Assembly: GCA_029027985.1 (NCBI GenBank)
Contig: CP119076.1
Coordinates: 1,612,001 to 1,676,000, forward strand
Source: Klebsiella aerogenes
GTDB taxonomy: Bacteria; Pseudomonadota; Gammaproteobacteria; Enterobacterales; Enterobacteriaceae
Direction: 5' to 3'
Length of the DNA: 64,000 nucleotides
Shown: piece after piece, positions 20,227-29,398 of the stretch
Numbering within the stretch: position 1 is the first letter of the stretch
Layout of the letters: the number at the start of each line of letters is the position of its first letter
Notes under the pieces: generated by a model
Databases searched by the model: none
Seen by the model: only the letters and a program-made list of their open reading frames with translations
What the model was told of the DNA's origin: nothing
Position numbers and translations under genes: made by a program

Positions 20227-20694
20227 TTACTTTTTCACCTCTTTAAAACCCTGCGATTCCAGCAGTTTGGTCGATACCGACATCGAGACAAACGGCTGCG
20301 AACAGTCGGTAAAGGTTGAACCTGGCAGCTTGCACAACTCGCTGATTTTCGCTTTGCTAAAATCGACGGTCAGGTGTTCAAGCGCGTAATCATCTTTATA
20401 GTCGATGGTCTGTTCAACGCCTTGTACGTTGCGATACACGCTGCTCATCGGCTCGATAATCGCCCGCGCTTGTTCTTTATTTCCCGCGCCGATCGATTTA
20501 TATGGGATCGTGTTATCAGCATCCTGTCGCAGAACTTTGTCGCCATCGTAATGGTAGGTGAAGCTAAGATCGACGCCGTTGGTCGACAGCGCAAAGGTTT
20601 TGCTCTCTTCTTTTTTATTATCGCAGCCGGCGAGAGCCGCCAGCAGAACGGATACGGCCAGCACGCCAGCCATCTTGCGGTTAAATTTCATCAC
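20227..20694 (-). CDS. yehR: DUF1307 lipoprotein
   Basis: 155-residue predicted lipoprotein: signal peptide MMKFNRKMAGVLAVSVLLAA and lipobox LAGC, so Cys24 is the acylated residue. The mature part is a DUF1307/YehR domain with IEPMSSVYRNVQGVEQ and a C-terminal GFKEVKK like E. coli YehR. It has no assigned function. Two start codons are adjacent (20694 and 20691). It is convergent with yehS and followed (upstream) by the metG terminator. Confidence 0.88.
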   Translation of the reverse strand: MMKFNRKMAGVLAVSVLLAALAGCDNKKEESKTFALSTNGVDLSFTYHYDGDKVLRQDADNTIPYKSIGAGNKEQARAIIEPMSSVYRNVQGVEQTIDYKDDYALEHLTVDFSKAKISELCKLPGSTFTDCSQPFVSMSVSTKLLESQGFKEVKK

Positions 20695-20791
20695 GGTTCC
20701 CTATGTTGATTTGCGTCGTGCGCCCGAGAGGATCAAGCAATAATGATTATTATGTCGATTACGCTTTGCCGCAACCAGGGGAAAAAGGAAT

Positions 20792-20820
20792 AAAAAAAAG
20801 CGCTGCCGGAGCAGCGCTTT
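20792..20820 (-). terminator. Rho-independent terminator of metG
   Basis: On the minus strand: AAAGCGCTGC TCCG GCAGCGCTTT followed by a run of eight T. Ten base pairs plus T-tract, 10 bp past the metG stop. Strong intrinsic terminator. Confidence 0.93.
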
Positions 20821-20829
20821 CGCAAGGGG

Positions 20830-22863
20830 TTATTTAACCTGCTGACCTGGCTGAGCGCCGCTGTCAGGGCTTAACAGGAAGATATCCTTCCCGCCAGGGC
20901 CGGCGGCCATCACCATCCCCTCGGAGATGCCGAAGCGCATTTTACGCGGCGCCAGGTTCGCGACCATCACCGTCAGGCGGCCAATCAGCGCCTGCGGGTC
21001 CGGATAGGCGGAGCGGATGCCGGAGAAGACGTTGCGCTTCTCGCCGCCGAGATCCAGCGTCAGGCGCAGCAGCTTATCGGAACCGTCGACGAACTCGGCG
21101 TTTTCAATCAGCGCGATACGCATATCGACTTTGGCAAAATCGTCAAAGGCGATGGTGTCCTGAATCGGATCGTCGGCCAGCGGGCCGGTTACCGGCGTAG
21201 CGGCGGCTTTGACTTCTTCCTTTGACGCTTCAACCAGCGCTTCAACCTGTTTCATTTCGATGCGGTTGTACAGCGCTTTGAAAGCGTTAACTTTGTGCGC
21301 CAACAGCGGCTGCTGGATAGCATCCCAGGTTAGCTCGCTGTTGAGGAAGGCTTCGGCGCGCGCGCTCAGGCCCGGCAGAACCGGCTTCAGCCAGGTCATC
21401 AGCACGCGGAACATGTTCAGCCCCATGGTGCAGATGGCCTGCAGGTCGGCATCGCGGCCTTCTTGTTTAGCGACCACCCACGGCGCCTGCTCATCGACGT
21501 AGCGGTTAGCGACGTCAGCCAGCGCCATGATTTCGCGAATGGCTTTACCGAATTCACGGCTTTCCCATGCTTCGCCAATGGCGGCAGCCGCATCGGTGAA
21601 GATTTTATACAGCGCCGGATCGGCCAGCTCGGCTGAGAGCATGCCGTCGAAACGCTTGTTGATAAAGCCAGCGTTACGGGAAGCCAGGTTCACCACTTTG
21701 TTGACGATATCGGCGTTGACGCGCTGAATGAAGTCTTCCAGGTTCAGGTCGATATCATCAATGCGCGAGGAGAGCTTCGCGGTGTAGTAGTAGCGCAGGC
21801 TGTCGGCATCGAAGTGCTTGAGCCAGGTGCTGGCTTTAATAAAGGTGCCGCGCGATTTGGACATCTTGGCGCCGTTCACCGTCACATAGCCGTGTACGAA
21901 CAGGTTGGTCGGCTTGCGGAAGTTACTGCCTTCCAGCATGGCTGGCCAGAACAGGCTGTGGAAGTAGACAATGTCTTTACCGATAAAGTGATACAGCTCA
22001 GCGCTGGAATCTTTCTTCCAGTATTCGTCGAAGCTGGTAGCATCACCGCGCTTGTCGCACAGGTTTTTGAAGGAACCCATGTAGCCGATCGGCGCATCCA
22101 GCCAGACGTAGAAATATTTGCCCGGCGCATTCGGGATTTCAAAACCGAAATACGGCGCATCGCGGGAGATATCCCACTGTTGCAGGCCGGATTCGAACCA
22201 CTCCTGCATTTTGTTCGCGACCTGTTCCTGCAACGCGCCGCTGCGGGTCCATGCCTGCAGCATTTCGCTAAAGGACGGTAGATCGAAGAAGAAGTGTTCG
22301 GACTCGCGCATCACCGGAGTGGCGCCGGAAACCACGGATTTCGGGTCGATAAGTTCGGTCGGGCTGTAGGTCGCGCCGCACACTTCGCAGTTATCGCCGT
22401 ACTGGTCCGGGGATTTACACTTCGGACAGGTACCTTTCACGAAACGGTCCGGCAGGAACATGCCCTTTTCCGGATCGTAAAGCTGAGAGATGGTGCGGTT
22501 TTTAATAAAACCGTTTTCTTTCAGACGGGTATAGATAAGCTCGGACAGCTCGCGGTTCTCGTCGCTATGCGTCGAGTGGTAGTTGTCATAGCTGATATCG
22601 AACCCGGCAAAATCGGTCTGATGCTCCTGACTCATCTCGCCAATCATCTGCTCCGGGGTAATGCCAAGCTGCTGAGCTTTCAGCATAATTGGCGTGCCAT
22701 GGGCGTCGTCGGCGCAGATGAAGTTGACTTCGTGGCCGCGCATTCGCTGGTAACGGACCCAGACATCAGCCTGGATGTGCTCCAGCATGTGGCCGAGGTG
22801 GATAGAGCCGTTGGCGTACGGCAGCGCGCACGTTACCAGAATTTTCTTCGCGACTTGAGTCAT
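20830..22863 (-). CDS. metG: Methionyl-tRNA synthetase
   Basis: Essential enzyme charging tRNA-Met. The 677-residue length equals E. coli MetG. Class I signatures: HIGH-like motif HLGH at residues 22-25 and KMSKS in [10 protein letters not shown] near 333-337. The zinc knuckle cysteines are C146, C149, C159 and C162. The C-terminal tRNA-binding (EMAP-like) domain covers about the last 110 residues. The start [10 protein letters not shown] is three codons inside the longest frame and matches E. coli. Divergent from apbC with a 151-bp promoter gap. Confidence 0.98.
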   Translation of the reverse strand: MTQVAKKILVTCALPYANGSIHLGHMLEHIQADVWVRYQRMRGHEVNFICADDAHGTPIMLKAQQLGITPEQMIGEMSQEHQTDFAGFDISYDNYHSTHSDENRELSELIYTRLKENGFIKNRTISQLYDPEKGMFLPDRFVKGTCPKCKSPDQYGDNCEVCGATYSPTELIDPKSVVSGATPVMRESEHFFFDLPSFSEMLQAWTRSGALQEQVANKMQEWFESGLQQWDISRDAPYFGFEIPNAPGKYFYVWLDAPIGYMGSFKNLCDKRGDATSFDEYWKKDSSAELYHFIGKDIVYFHSLFWPAMLEGSNFRKPTNLFVHGYVTVNGAKMSKSRGTFIKASTWLKHFDADSLRYYYTAKLSSRIDDIDLNLEDFIQRVNADIVNKVVNLASRNAGFINKRFDGMLSAELADPALYKIFTDAAAAIGEAWESREFGKAIREIMALADVANRYVDEQAPWVVAKQEGRDADLQAICTMGLNMFRVLMTWLKPVLPGLSARAEAFLNSELTWDAIQQPLLAHKVNAFKALYNRIEMKQVEALVEASKEEVKAAATPVTGPLADDPIQDTIAFDDFAKVDMRIALIENAEFVDGSDKLLRLTLDLGGEKRNVFSGIRSAYPDPQALIGRLTVMVANLAPRKMRFGISEGMVMAAGPGGKDIFLLSPDSGAQPGQQVK

Positions 22864-23014
22864 AGTGGGCATTACATCTTCTGTTGTAAAAAGGGCTTTT
22901 GATGTTACCTGAAAGGTAATAATTTGGTAAGCCCAAAGCTTATGGTGGGGGAATTATTCCCTTTCAGGTAAACTTACTGGACAAGAATCAACTCACAATA
23001 ACAAAGGAGTCGGG

Positions 23015-24124
23015 ATGAGTTCGCAATCCCAGGCCAAATCCCCCGAACGTCTACGTGCGATGGTCGCCGGGACCCTGGCTAATTTCCAGCACCCAACCCT
23101 GAAACATAATCTCACCACGCTGAAGGCGCTGCACCACGTCGCCTGGCTCGACGACACCGTGCATGTTGAGATCCAGATGCCATTCGTCTGGAGCAGCGCA
23201 TTTGAGGCGTTGAAGGAGCAATGCAGCGCCGAGCTGCTGCGCATCACTGGCGCTAAGGCCATCGACTGGAAACTGTCTCACAGTATCGCCACCTTAAAGC
23301 GAGTGAAGAACCAGCCGGGCATTAACGGCGTGAAAAACATTATTGCCGTGAGCTCGGGGAAAGGCGGGGTCGGTAAATCCTCTACGGCAGTGAACCTCGC
23401 GCTGGCGCTGGCGGCGGAAGGGGCGAAAGTCGGTATCCTCGATGCCGATATCTACGGCCCTTCGATTCCGACCATGCTTGGCGCGGAAGACAGTCGCCCG
23501 ACTTCGCCGGATGGCACCCATATGGCGCCGATCATGAAGTACGGTCTGGCCACCAACTCCATCGGTTATCTGGTGACCGACGACAACGCCATGGTGTGGC
23601 GCGGCCCGATGGCCAGCAAGGCGTTGATGCAGATGCTGCAAGAGACGCTGTGGCCGGATCTGGATTACCTGGTGCTGGATATGCCGCCGGGCACGGGCGA
23701 CATCCAACTGACTCTGGCGCAGAACATTCCGGTAACCGGCGCGGTCGTGGTCACGACGCCGCAGGATATCGCGTTGATCGACGCCAAAAAAGGCATCGTG
23801 ATGTTTGAGAAAGTGGAGGTGCCGGTATTGGGTATCGTGGAAAACATGAGCATGCATATCTGCAGCAATTGCGGTCACCACGAACCTATCTTTGGCACCG
23901 GTGGCGCCGAGAAGCTGGCGGAGAAATACCACACCCAGCTGCTGGGCCAGCTGCCGCTACATATCACGCTGCGCGAAGATCTGGATAAAGGCACGCCGAC
24001 GGTGGTTGCGCGCCCGGATAGCGAGTTTACCGACATCTACCGTCAGCTGGCGGGACGAGTGGCGGCACAGGCGTACTGGCAGGGAGAAGTGATCCCGAGC
24101 GAAATCGCCTTCCGCGCCGTTTAA
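23015..24124 (+). CDS. apbC: Iron-sulfur cluster carrier ATPase (Mrp/ApbC)
   Basis: 369-residue P-loop NTPase that binds and transfers Fe-S clusters. The N-terminal MIP18-like domain spans about residues 1-90, the deviant Walker A GKGGVGKSS sits at 115-123, and the cluster-binding CSNC pair is C283/C286. AAAGGAGT precedes the ATG. The pairing with metG in divergent orientation is conserved in Enterobacteriaceae. The stop overlaps the following acetyltransferase gene by 4 bp tail to tail. Confidence 0.96.
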   Translation: MSSQSQAKSPERLRAMVAGTLANFQHPTLKHNLTTLKALHHVAWLDDTVHVEIQMPFVWSSAFEALKEQCSAELLRITGAKAIDWKLSHSIATLKRVKNQPGINGVKNIIAVSSGKGGVGKSSTAVNLALALAAEGAKVGILDADIYGPSIPTMLGAEDSRPTSPDGTHMAPIMKYGLATNSIGYLVTDDNAMVWRGPMASKALMQMLQETLWPDLDYLVLDMPPGTGDIQLTLAQNIPVTGAVVVTTPQDIALIDAKKGIVMFEKVEVPVLGIVENMSMHICSNCGHHEPIFGTGGAEKLAEKYHTQLLGQLPLHITLREDLDKGTPTVVARPDSEFTDIYRQLAGRVAAQAYWQGEVIPSEIAFRAV

Positions 24125-24546
24125 GGCTGCGGGTAGCGCATCAGCCAATAATCTCCGTCAGGAGACGCGCCCTGAGCTTCGAGTTTCCAGCCGTGATGCT
24201 GGTAGAAGCGCAGGGCGTTTTCATTTTGCGACAGGCACTTCAGCGTGCCACCGTGGCTAAACGAGCGCTGAACCTGCTCCAGCAGCAGGCTGCCGACGCC
24301 TTTACCCTGCCACTGCGGATCAACAAACAGGTTATGCAGGAAGCTGTCGATAACCCATACCGACGCGAACCCCGCCAGCGCATCGCCGCATTCGGCGACC
24401 CACAGCTGTTCGTCTTTTACCGCGGCGTCAAAATCGTCCAACCGCCACTGCGCGCCGTCGAGCCAGCCCCATGAGGCTTTGCGCGCATCAAGAAACAGCT
24501 GACGCAGGCGAGGGTAGTCGTTGTCGCAGCCGGGACGGATGCGCAT
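24121..24546 (-). CDS. GNAT-family N-acetyltransferase
   Basis: 141-residue acetyltransferase with the acetyl-CoA loop QWQGKGVGSLLLEQV and the tail NENALRFYQHHGWKLEAQG. The start MRIRPGCDND is preferred because GNAT proteins usually begin with an I/L-R-x-A/G-type strand; the longer frame runs 20 bp into the rcnB 3' end. Substrate unknown. It is convergent with apbC (4-bp overlap) and lies 19 bp after rcnB on the same strand, so both may share a transcript. Confidence 0.82.
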   Translation of the reverse strand: MRIRPGCDNDYPRLRQLFLDARKASWGWLDGAQWRLDDFDAAVKDEQLWVAECGDALAGFASVWVIDSFLHNLFVDPQWQGKGVGSLLLEQVQRSFSHGGTLKCLSQNENALRFYQHHGWKLEAQGASPDGDYWLMRYPQP

Positions 24547-24565
24547 TTTCGCCTGTGGCGATAGC

Positions 24566-24883
24566 TTAGCGATGATAGAAGATCTCGCCATCGTACGCTT
24601 TAAGGATTTTTCCTTCGGTGTCGGTAATCAGCACATAGTTACCGCCCATATAGGTCCAGTGACTGCCGGCATCTGGCGCAGGTAGGTTACGCTGCTGCCA
24701 CTGCTTAATGTTGTACTCTGGCGTGAGATACATCGCGGGCACGGTATCGCCGATGTGAAATTGGGTGAAATCAGCGGTGAACTCTTTCATCGCATACTGT
24801 TCAATCCCGGAAGCCGGCGCCGCCCAGCTTGCGCTGGCGCTGGCAAGAAGTACGCCCAGAAGCATCATTTTTGTTTTACGCAT
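24566..24883 (-). CDS. rcnB: Periplasmic nickel/cobalt homeostasis protein
   Basis: 105-residue exported protein. The signal peptide MRKTKMMLLGVLLASASASW ends at AA-PAS. The mature part carries the RcnB core FHIGDTVPAMYLTPEYNIKQ then WQQRNLPAPDAGSHWTYMGG and ends KAYDGEIFYHR, nearly the E. coli RcnB sequence. RcnB tunes metal efflux by RcnA. Here neither rcnA nor rcnR adjoins it, unlike the E. coli rcnRAB cluster. GAGG lies seven bases before the ATG. Confidence 0.9.
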   Translation of the reverse strand: MRKTKMMLLGVLLASASASWAAPASGIEQYAMKEFTADFTQFHIGDTVPAMYLTPEYNIKQWQQRNLPAPDAGSHWTYMGGNYVLITDTEGKILKAYDGEIFYHR

Positions 24884-25066
24884 GTTTTCCTCAATATTAC
24901 CTGGACTCAAAATAGCAGCCTCGTATCATTCCTGAAGCGCTGCTGAAATGGCAAGCACTGGTTTTTTAAAAAGTGTAAGCAAAACACGGCGGAAGTCTTG
25001 CGCCGCTTGCGTTGTTGTGACGTGGGTAGGTATTTTGGGATCAATCTGAAGCAGTGGAGAATCGGC

Positions 25067-25963
25067 ATGTTCAGGCTGGAAGATCTGACCTTATTTGTCC
25101 GCGCGGCGGCGTTAGGTAGTTTTAGCGAAGCCGCGCGTGAGGCGGGACAGCAGCCAGCACAGGTGAGCGCGGCGATTAAGCGCCTGGAAACCACGCTCAA
25201 CATCCGCCTGTTTGCCCGCTCAACCCGTAGCTTGCGTCTGACGCCGGAGGGGGAAACCTGGCTGCCTTACGCGACCCAAATGCTCGACACCCTGCAAGCC
25301 GGGCTACAAAAAATCCAGGCGCCGGGAGATGAAATCCGTGGCACGCTGCAAATCGCCGTGCCGTCCGACCTCGGACGCAATCTGTTGCTCAATGTGTTTC
25401 GCGCGTTTCGCGCGCGTCACCCGGCGCTGCGCCTGCGGCTGCACTTTTCCGACCATCTGACAGACGTTTTTAAAGACCCGGTGGATGTGGCGTTTCGCTA
25501 CGGCTATCACGACGATGCTTCGTTTATCTCGTTACCGGTCGCGCCGGAAAATCGACGGGTACTGGTGGCTTCGCCGCAGTGGGTTGCGCAACACGGGCCG
25601 ATAGGCAGCCTGGAAGCGCTCGCGCAGCACAACGCTTTGGTATACGTTCTGCGCGGCAGGCCTTTTGACCGTTGGCCGCTCAGTCTGGGTGATGACGTCC
25701 ATACCGTGCAGGTGAACGGTGCGATCATGAGCGATGACGCGGAGGTGATCCGCCAGTTGGCGATTGCCGGGGAAGGGATCGCTTATAAATCGTTGCTCGA
25801 CGTCAGTGACGATCTGCGCGAAGGGCGGTTGCAGCGGCTCCTGCCGGAATATCAGGGCGATTTGACGCCGCTGAATATGATCTGTCCGCACCGCAAACAG
25901 CTTTCTGCTGCGGTGCGTTTGCTATACGAAGAAGTGAAAATGCGCTGCGCTCAAGCGCAATAG
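25067..25963 (+). CDS. LysR-family transcriptional regulator
   Basis: 298-residue LTTR. N-terminal winged HTH: RLEDLTLFVRAAALGSFSEA then AREAGQQPAQVSAAIKRLET (residues 3-42). The effector-binding part starts near 90 (IRGTLQIAVPSDLGRNLL) and resembles the CrgA/DmlR group. The start at 25067 is chosen over a 23-codon upstream extension; GGAGA precedes it. The target is unknown. It is divergent from rcnB with 183 bp between them, and its stop lies close to a GntR-type gene remnant on the other strand. Confidence 0.88.
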   Translation: MFRLEDLTLFVRAAALGSFSEAAREAGQQPAQVSAAIKRLETTLNIRLFARSTRSLRLTPEGETWLPYATQMLDTLQAGLQKIQAPGDEIRGTLQIAVPSDLGRNLLLNVFRAFRARHPALRLRLHFSDHLTDVFKDPVDVAFRYGYHDDASFISLPVAPENRRVLVASPQWVAQHGPIGSLEALAQHNALVYVLRGRPFDRWPLSLGDDVHTVQVNGAIMSDDAEVIRQLAIAGEGIAYKSLLDVSDDLREGRLQRLLPEYQGDLTPLNMICPHRKQLSAAVRLLYEEVKMRCAQAQ

Positions 25964-25974
25964 CTTGCCGGGGC

Positions 25975-26079
25975 TTATCCGCCGTTACGCTGCACGACGG
26001 AATTATAATTAAACCGCTGATAGTGATAACGGCTGGTGCAGTATTCAAAAGGCTGACCGTCGCTCAGTACGTTAAATAT
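25975..26079 (-). pseudogene. 3' remnant of a GntR/UTRA-type regulator gene
   Basis: Translating this gap on the minus strand gives GVIFNVLSDGQPFEYCTSRY followed by HYQRFNYNSVVQRNGG and a TAA stop at 25975-25977. The pattern DGQPFEY-x3-RY is the conserved C-terminal signature of UTRA ligand-binding domains (compare QQRPIEYSISRCRSDLY at the end of yegW in this window). No N-terminal part or HTH is present; the upstream side runs into the permease terminator hairpin. It looks like a decayed regulator tail, perhaps left by a deletion when the neighbouring purine genes arrived. Assigned by eye only. Confidence 0.5.
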
Positions 26080-26081
26080 GA

Positions 26082-26112
26082 CCCCGGTATGGCGCCGTTC
26101 GCCATACCGGGG
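26082..26112 (-). terminator. Terminator of the purine permease/adenine deaminase operon
   Basis: Perfect 13-bp stem CCCCGGTATGGCG/CGCCATACCGGGG around a 5-base loop, four bp after the permease stop on the minus strand, followed there by TCATATTT. Strong stem, modest T-tract. Confidence 0.75.
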
Positions 26113-26116
26113 TTGC

Positions 26117-27460
26117 TCAGTGCTTCACCAGCGTTGCGAAGTAGTACACCAGCGGGATCGCCAGCACCCACAGGCCAATCGGGATTTCACGCCACTTGCC
26201 GGCGATCGCCTTGATCACAATGTAAAACAGCAGCCCGCCAGCGATGCCGGTGCCGAAGCTGTTGGCGATAAGCGTAATCATCACCATCATTAATACCGGC
26301 AGCCCATCGGTGAAGTTGCCGAGATCGACCTTGCGCAGCCCGCTAAACATATTCAGGCCAATCAGAATTAACGCCGGGGCGGTTGCTTCTTTCGGGATCA
26401 TTAACGCAACCGGGGTGAACAGCAGCATCAGCAGGAACATCACCGCCGCCGCCAGCGCGGTGAGACCGGTTTTGCCGCCAGCTTCCGCCGCCGCCGAAGA
26501 CTCAATCAGCGCGGTCGCCGCCGGAATACCCACCCACGGGCCTAGCGCCGCGGCAATCGAATCAACCATAAACGGGCGGTTAATCTGCGGCATATTACCC
26601 TCTTCATCCAGCAAGCCCGCTTCGCCGCCGACCGCCAGGGTGGTGCCCATGGTCGAGAAAAACTCGGAGGCAAAAAAGACGAACAGGAAGGGCAGGAAGG
26701 CGATGTTTAACGCGCCCAGCAGATCAATCTGCCCCAGCACCGGGGTCAGTGAATGCGGTACGTCGATAAAGCTGCCCGGCAATTTGGTTACGCCAAAGGG
26801 AATACCGACCAGGGTGGCGAACAGGATGGCCCACAGAATAGCGCCCGGTATCTTACGCGCCTGCAGCGCTATTGCCAGAAACAGGCCGCACAGCGCCACC
26901 AGCGCGCCGGGGGCGAGAAAATCGCCGAGCATCAGAGCGTTGGTTTTGGCATTCGCTAGCACCAGCCCGGCGTTACGAAACCCGAGTACCGCCACGAACA
27001 GGCCGATGGAGGCCGTCAGCCCCAGCTTGATCGATTGCGGCACTGAGCGGGTCACCACTTCGCGCAGGCCGAATTTGGTCAGCAGGAAGAAGAGGATCCC
27101 CGACCAGCAGGCAATCCCGAGGCCAATCTGCCAGCCGATACCTTCGCTGCCTGCCAGCGTCACCCCCACCAGTACCGAACCGCCAATACCCGGGCCGACG
27201 ATAAACGGCAGGTTGGCGTAAAACGCCATCAGCAGCGTTCCGGCGACGAACACCAGAATGGTGCCGGTGGTGGCGGCACCTTTATCCATTCCGCCAATCG
27301 CCAGCAGCCCGGGGATCACCACCAGTAAATAGGCGGCGGCGAGAAAGCCGGTGATCCCGGCAAGACATTCGGTGCGTAGCGTGCCGCCGCGCGATTGCAG
27401 CGCGAAACGGCGCTCCAGCCAGTTACCGCGGGCGGCGGAGTTAAGGGTATTATCGGCCAT
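26117..27460 (-). CDS. Purine permease, NCS2 AzgA-like family
   Basis: 447-residue polytopic membrane protein with 12-14 hydrophobic segments. It has the AzgA/PurP-type signatures: ECLAGITGFLAAAYLLVVIP near the N-terminus, GPGIGGSVLVGV in place of the usual PGMGLNA stretch, and IESSAAAEAGGKTGLTALAA near residue 313. The family imports adenine, guanine or hypoxanthine by proton symport. The gene starts 2 bp after the adenine deaminase stop, so adenine is the likely cargo. The Asn-Ala of the canonical GPGMGxNA motif is replaced here, so specificity could differ. Confidence 0.88.
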   Translation of the reverse strand: MADNTLNSAARGNWLERRFALQSRGGTLRTECLAGITGFLAAAYLLVVIPGLLAIGGMDKGAATTGTILVFVAGTLLMAFYANLPFIVGPGIGGSVLVGVTLAGSEGIGWQIGLGIACWSGILFFLLTKFGLREVVTRSVPQSIKLGLTASIGLFVAVLGFRNAGLVLANAKTNALMLGDFLAPGALVALCGLFLAIALQARKIPGAILWAILFATLVGIPFGVTKLPGSFIDVPHSLTPVLGQIDLLGALNIAFLPFLFVFFASEFFSTMGTTLAVGGEAGLLDEEGNMPQINRPFMVDSIAAALGPWVGIPAATALIESSAAAEAGGKTGLTALAAAVMFLLMLLFTPVALMIPKEATAPALILIGLNMFSGLRKVDLGNFTDGLPVLMMVMITLIANSFGTGIAGGLLFYIVIKAIAGKWREIPIGLWVLAIPLVYYFATLVKH

Positions 27461-27462
27461 GC

Positions 27463-29274
27463 TCAGGCTCCCTGAGGATTATTGTTGTGATGAGTCGGTT
27501 CCGGGGTTTCCCGGCATGCTATCAACGGGTCGACTATCTGGCGACTACCGCCGTCAGTAAGACCCAAATCGGTTAAATGCGGCCCGGCATTGCAGGCCAG
27601 GCAAGTGCCTTCAATCGCTTTAAATACCCGGTACGGCGGCTCCCAGTCGGCGACTTTGCTGCTTAAATCGCGCAACTCGCGGAACTGCCGCGCCAGTTCG
27701 GCGGCGGGAAGATCCGACAGCATCCCGGCAATTGGCATCGCCACGTGGGCCAGAATTTCGCCGCGCTGCGCCAGCGCCATGCCGCCGCCGGAGGCGATAA
27801 GTTGGTTTGCCGCCAGCGCCATATCGTTGGCATCGCGTCCCAGCACCACCAGATTATGTGAATCGTGCGAGTAGCTGGTGGCGATGGCGCCGCGCAGTTC
27901 GCCCCAGCCTTCGAGCAGGGCGATTTGCGGTGTGGCCTGGTGGCGGCCGTGACGGTGCTTCACCCAGATCAGGCTGAAGCCAGCGGGCAGTTGCACTTCG
28001 CCGTCGCGGATTTGTACGTCGACTTCACCCCATTGTGTGAAGCGCGCGCCGCTAATGTGGCGCAGGCGGGCGACGCCGTGGCGAATACCGCCGATACGCA
28101 GAATAAAATCTTCGGCGCTGAGCGGCGCCATCTGCAAGGTATCGCGCGGCGGCGTGACATTCGGCGCGGCCGTGATGGTGGTCAGCAGGCGACCTGCGCG
28201 GGCGATAATCTTACCGCCGACATAGACTTCCTGGGCGACCAGTTTTTCCAGCGAATCAAAGACCACCAGGTCCGCGCGTCGGCCAGCGGCAATCAGTCCG
28301 AGATCGTTGCGTTGCAGGCGTATAGCGGCGTTGAGGGTGGCGAACCGCAGTACATCGACTGCCGGTAAACCGTGTTCAATCAACAGGTTGAGCAGGGCGA
28401 TAATCCCACCTTTCTCCAGCAGCATATCCGGCGGCACATCATCGGTGCAGACCGTGATTTGCGAGGAGAGATGCGGTAACGTTGTTAATGCCGCGACGAT
28501 ATCAGGCAGCAGATACGGGTGTGAGCCGCGGATTTCGATAGTCAGTCCGGCGCGCAGTTTTTCCAGCGCGTCGTCCGCAGAGGTCAGCTCATGATCGGAG
28601 GTGACGCCGGCGGCGAGGTACGCCTGCAGATCGGCGCCGCTCAGCCCGCGGGCGTGGCCTTCAATCAGTTTGCCGCTGTTGAGTCCGGCCTGGACAATCT
28701 CCTGCATCCGCTCGCTGCCATGCAGCACGCCGTGCATGTCCATCACTTCCGCCACGCCGCGTACTTCCGGCCAGGCGAGCATGGTTTCCATCTCCGCGCC
28801 AGCGAAATCGGCGCCGGACATTTCAAGACCCGGCGTGGAGGGGACGCTGGACGGCGCGGCGACCATCACCTGCAGCGGCAGATGACGGCTGGCGTTGACG
28901 GCATAGCGCACGCCGTCAACGCCCAGCACGTTGGCCAGCTCATGCGGATCCCAGAATACCGCGGTGGTACCCTGCGTCAGGACGATCCCGGCATAGCGTT
29001 CGGGCGGCAGATGTGAGCTTTCAAGATGGACGTGGGTGTCTATCAGCCCTGGCGACAGGTAGCAGCCTGCCAGCGACCGCACTTCGTGCGCGTCGGCGCG
29101 ACTGCCGCGCGGGTGTACGCTGGCAATCATTTCGCCGACGATGCCGACGTCAGCAGCGCGGACTTCGCCAGTGGCCATGTCAACGATTTGTGCATCGATG
29201 AGCAACAGATCAAACGGGGATTCGCCGCGTGCGGCCTGCACGGCGCGACGACGGACTTCAGCATTGCTGGACAT
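27463..29274 (-). CDS. ade: Adenine deaminase
   Basis: 603-residue metal-dependent amidohydrolase converting adenine to hypoxanthine and ammonia. The metal-binding motif is DTHVHLES with H81 and H83; later signatures are AEVMDMHGVLHG, EGHARGLSG and VCTDDVPPDML. A C-terminal adenine-deaminase domain (about 420-600) is present. The start MSSNAEVRRR has GGAG upstream and replaces a longer 14-codon extension. It is the first gene of a two-gene operon with a purine permease and lies opposite a LysR gene that probably controls it. It is distinct from chromosomal AdeD (YicP) by location. Confidence 0.93.
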   Translation of the reverse strand: MSSNAEVRRRAVQAARGESPFDLLLIDAQIVDMATGEVRAADVGIVGEMIASVHPRGSRADAHEVRSLAGCYLSPGLIDTHVHLESSHLPPERYAGIVLTQGTTAVFWDPHELANVLGVDGVRYAVNASRHLPLQVMVAAPSSVPSTPGLEMSGADFAGAEMETMLAWPEVRGVAEVMDMHGVLHGSERMQEIVQAGLNSGKLIEGHARGLSGADLQAYLAAGVTSDHELTSADDALEKLRAGLTIEIRGSHPYLLPDIVAALTTLPHLSSQITVCTDDVPPDMLLEKGGIIALLNLLIEHGLPAVDVLRFATLNAAIRLQRNDLGLIAAGRRADLVVFDSLEKLVAQEVYVGGKIIARAGRLLTTITAAPNVTPPRDTLQMAPLSAEDFILRIGGIRHGVARLRHISGARFTQWGEVDVQIRDGEVQLPAGFSLIWVKHRHGRHQATPQIALLEGWGELRGAIATSYSHDSHNLVVLGRDANDMALAANQLIASGGGMALAQRGEILAHVAMPIAGMLSDLPAAELARQFRELRDLSSKVADWEPPYRVFKAIEGTCLACNAGPHLTDLGLTDGGSRQIVDPLIACRETPEPTHHNNNPQGA

Positions 29275-29398
29275 AACAACTCCGGCACAAGGATAATGCG
29301 GATACTCTATGGGCACAGCAAACGTTTGCCCAGATGAATAAATTTATCGCCCGATAAGCTCGGGTTATTCTGCAAGACCACTGGTAGCGAACCTTACA

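Noticed and set aside
26244-27221. 325-codon open frame antisense to the purine permease
   Set aside because: Ser/Pro/Arg/Ile-rich translation typical of the opposite strand of a membrane-protein gene; no ribosome site or family pattern.
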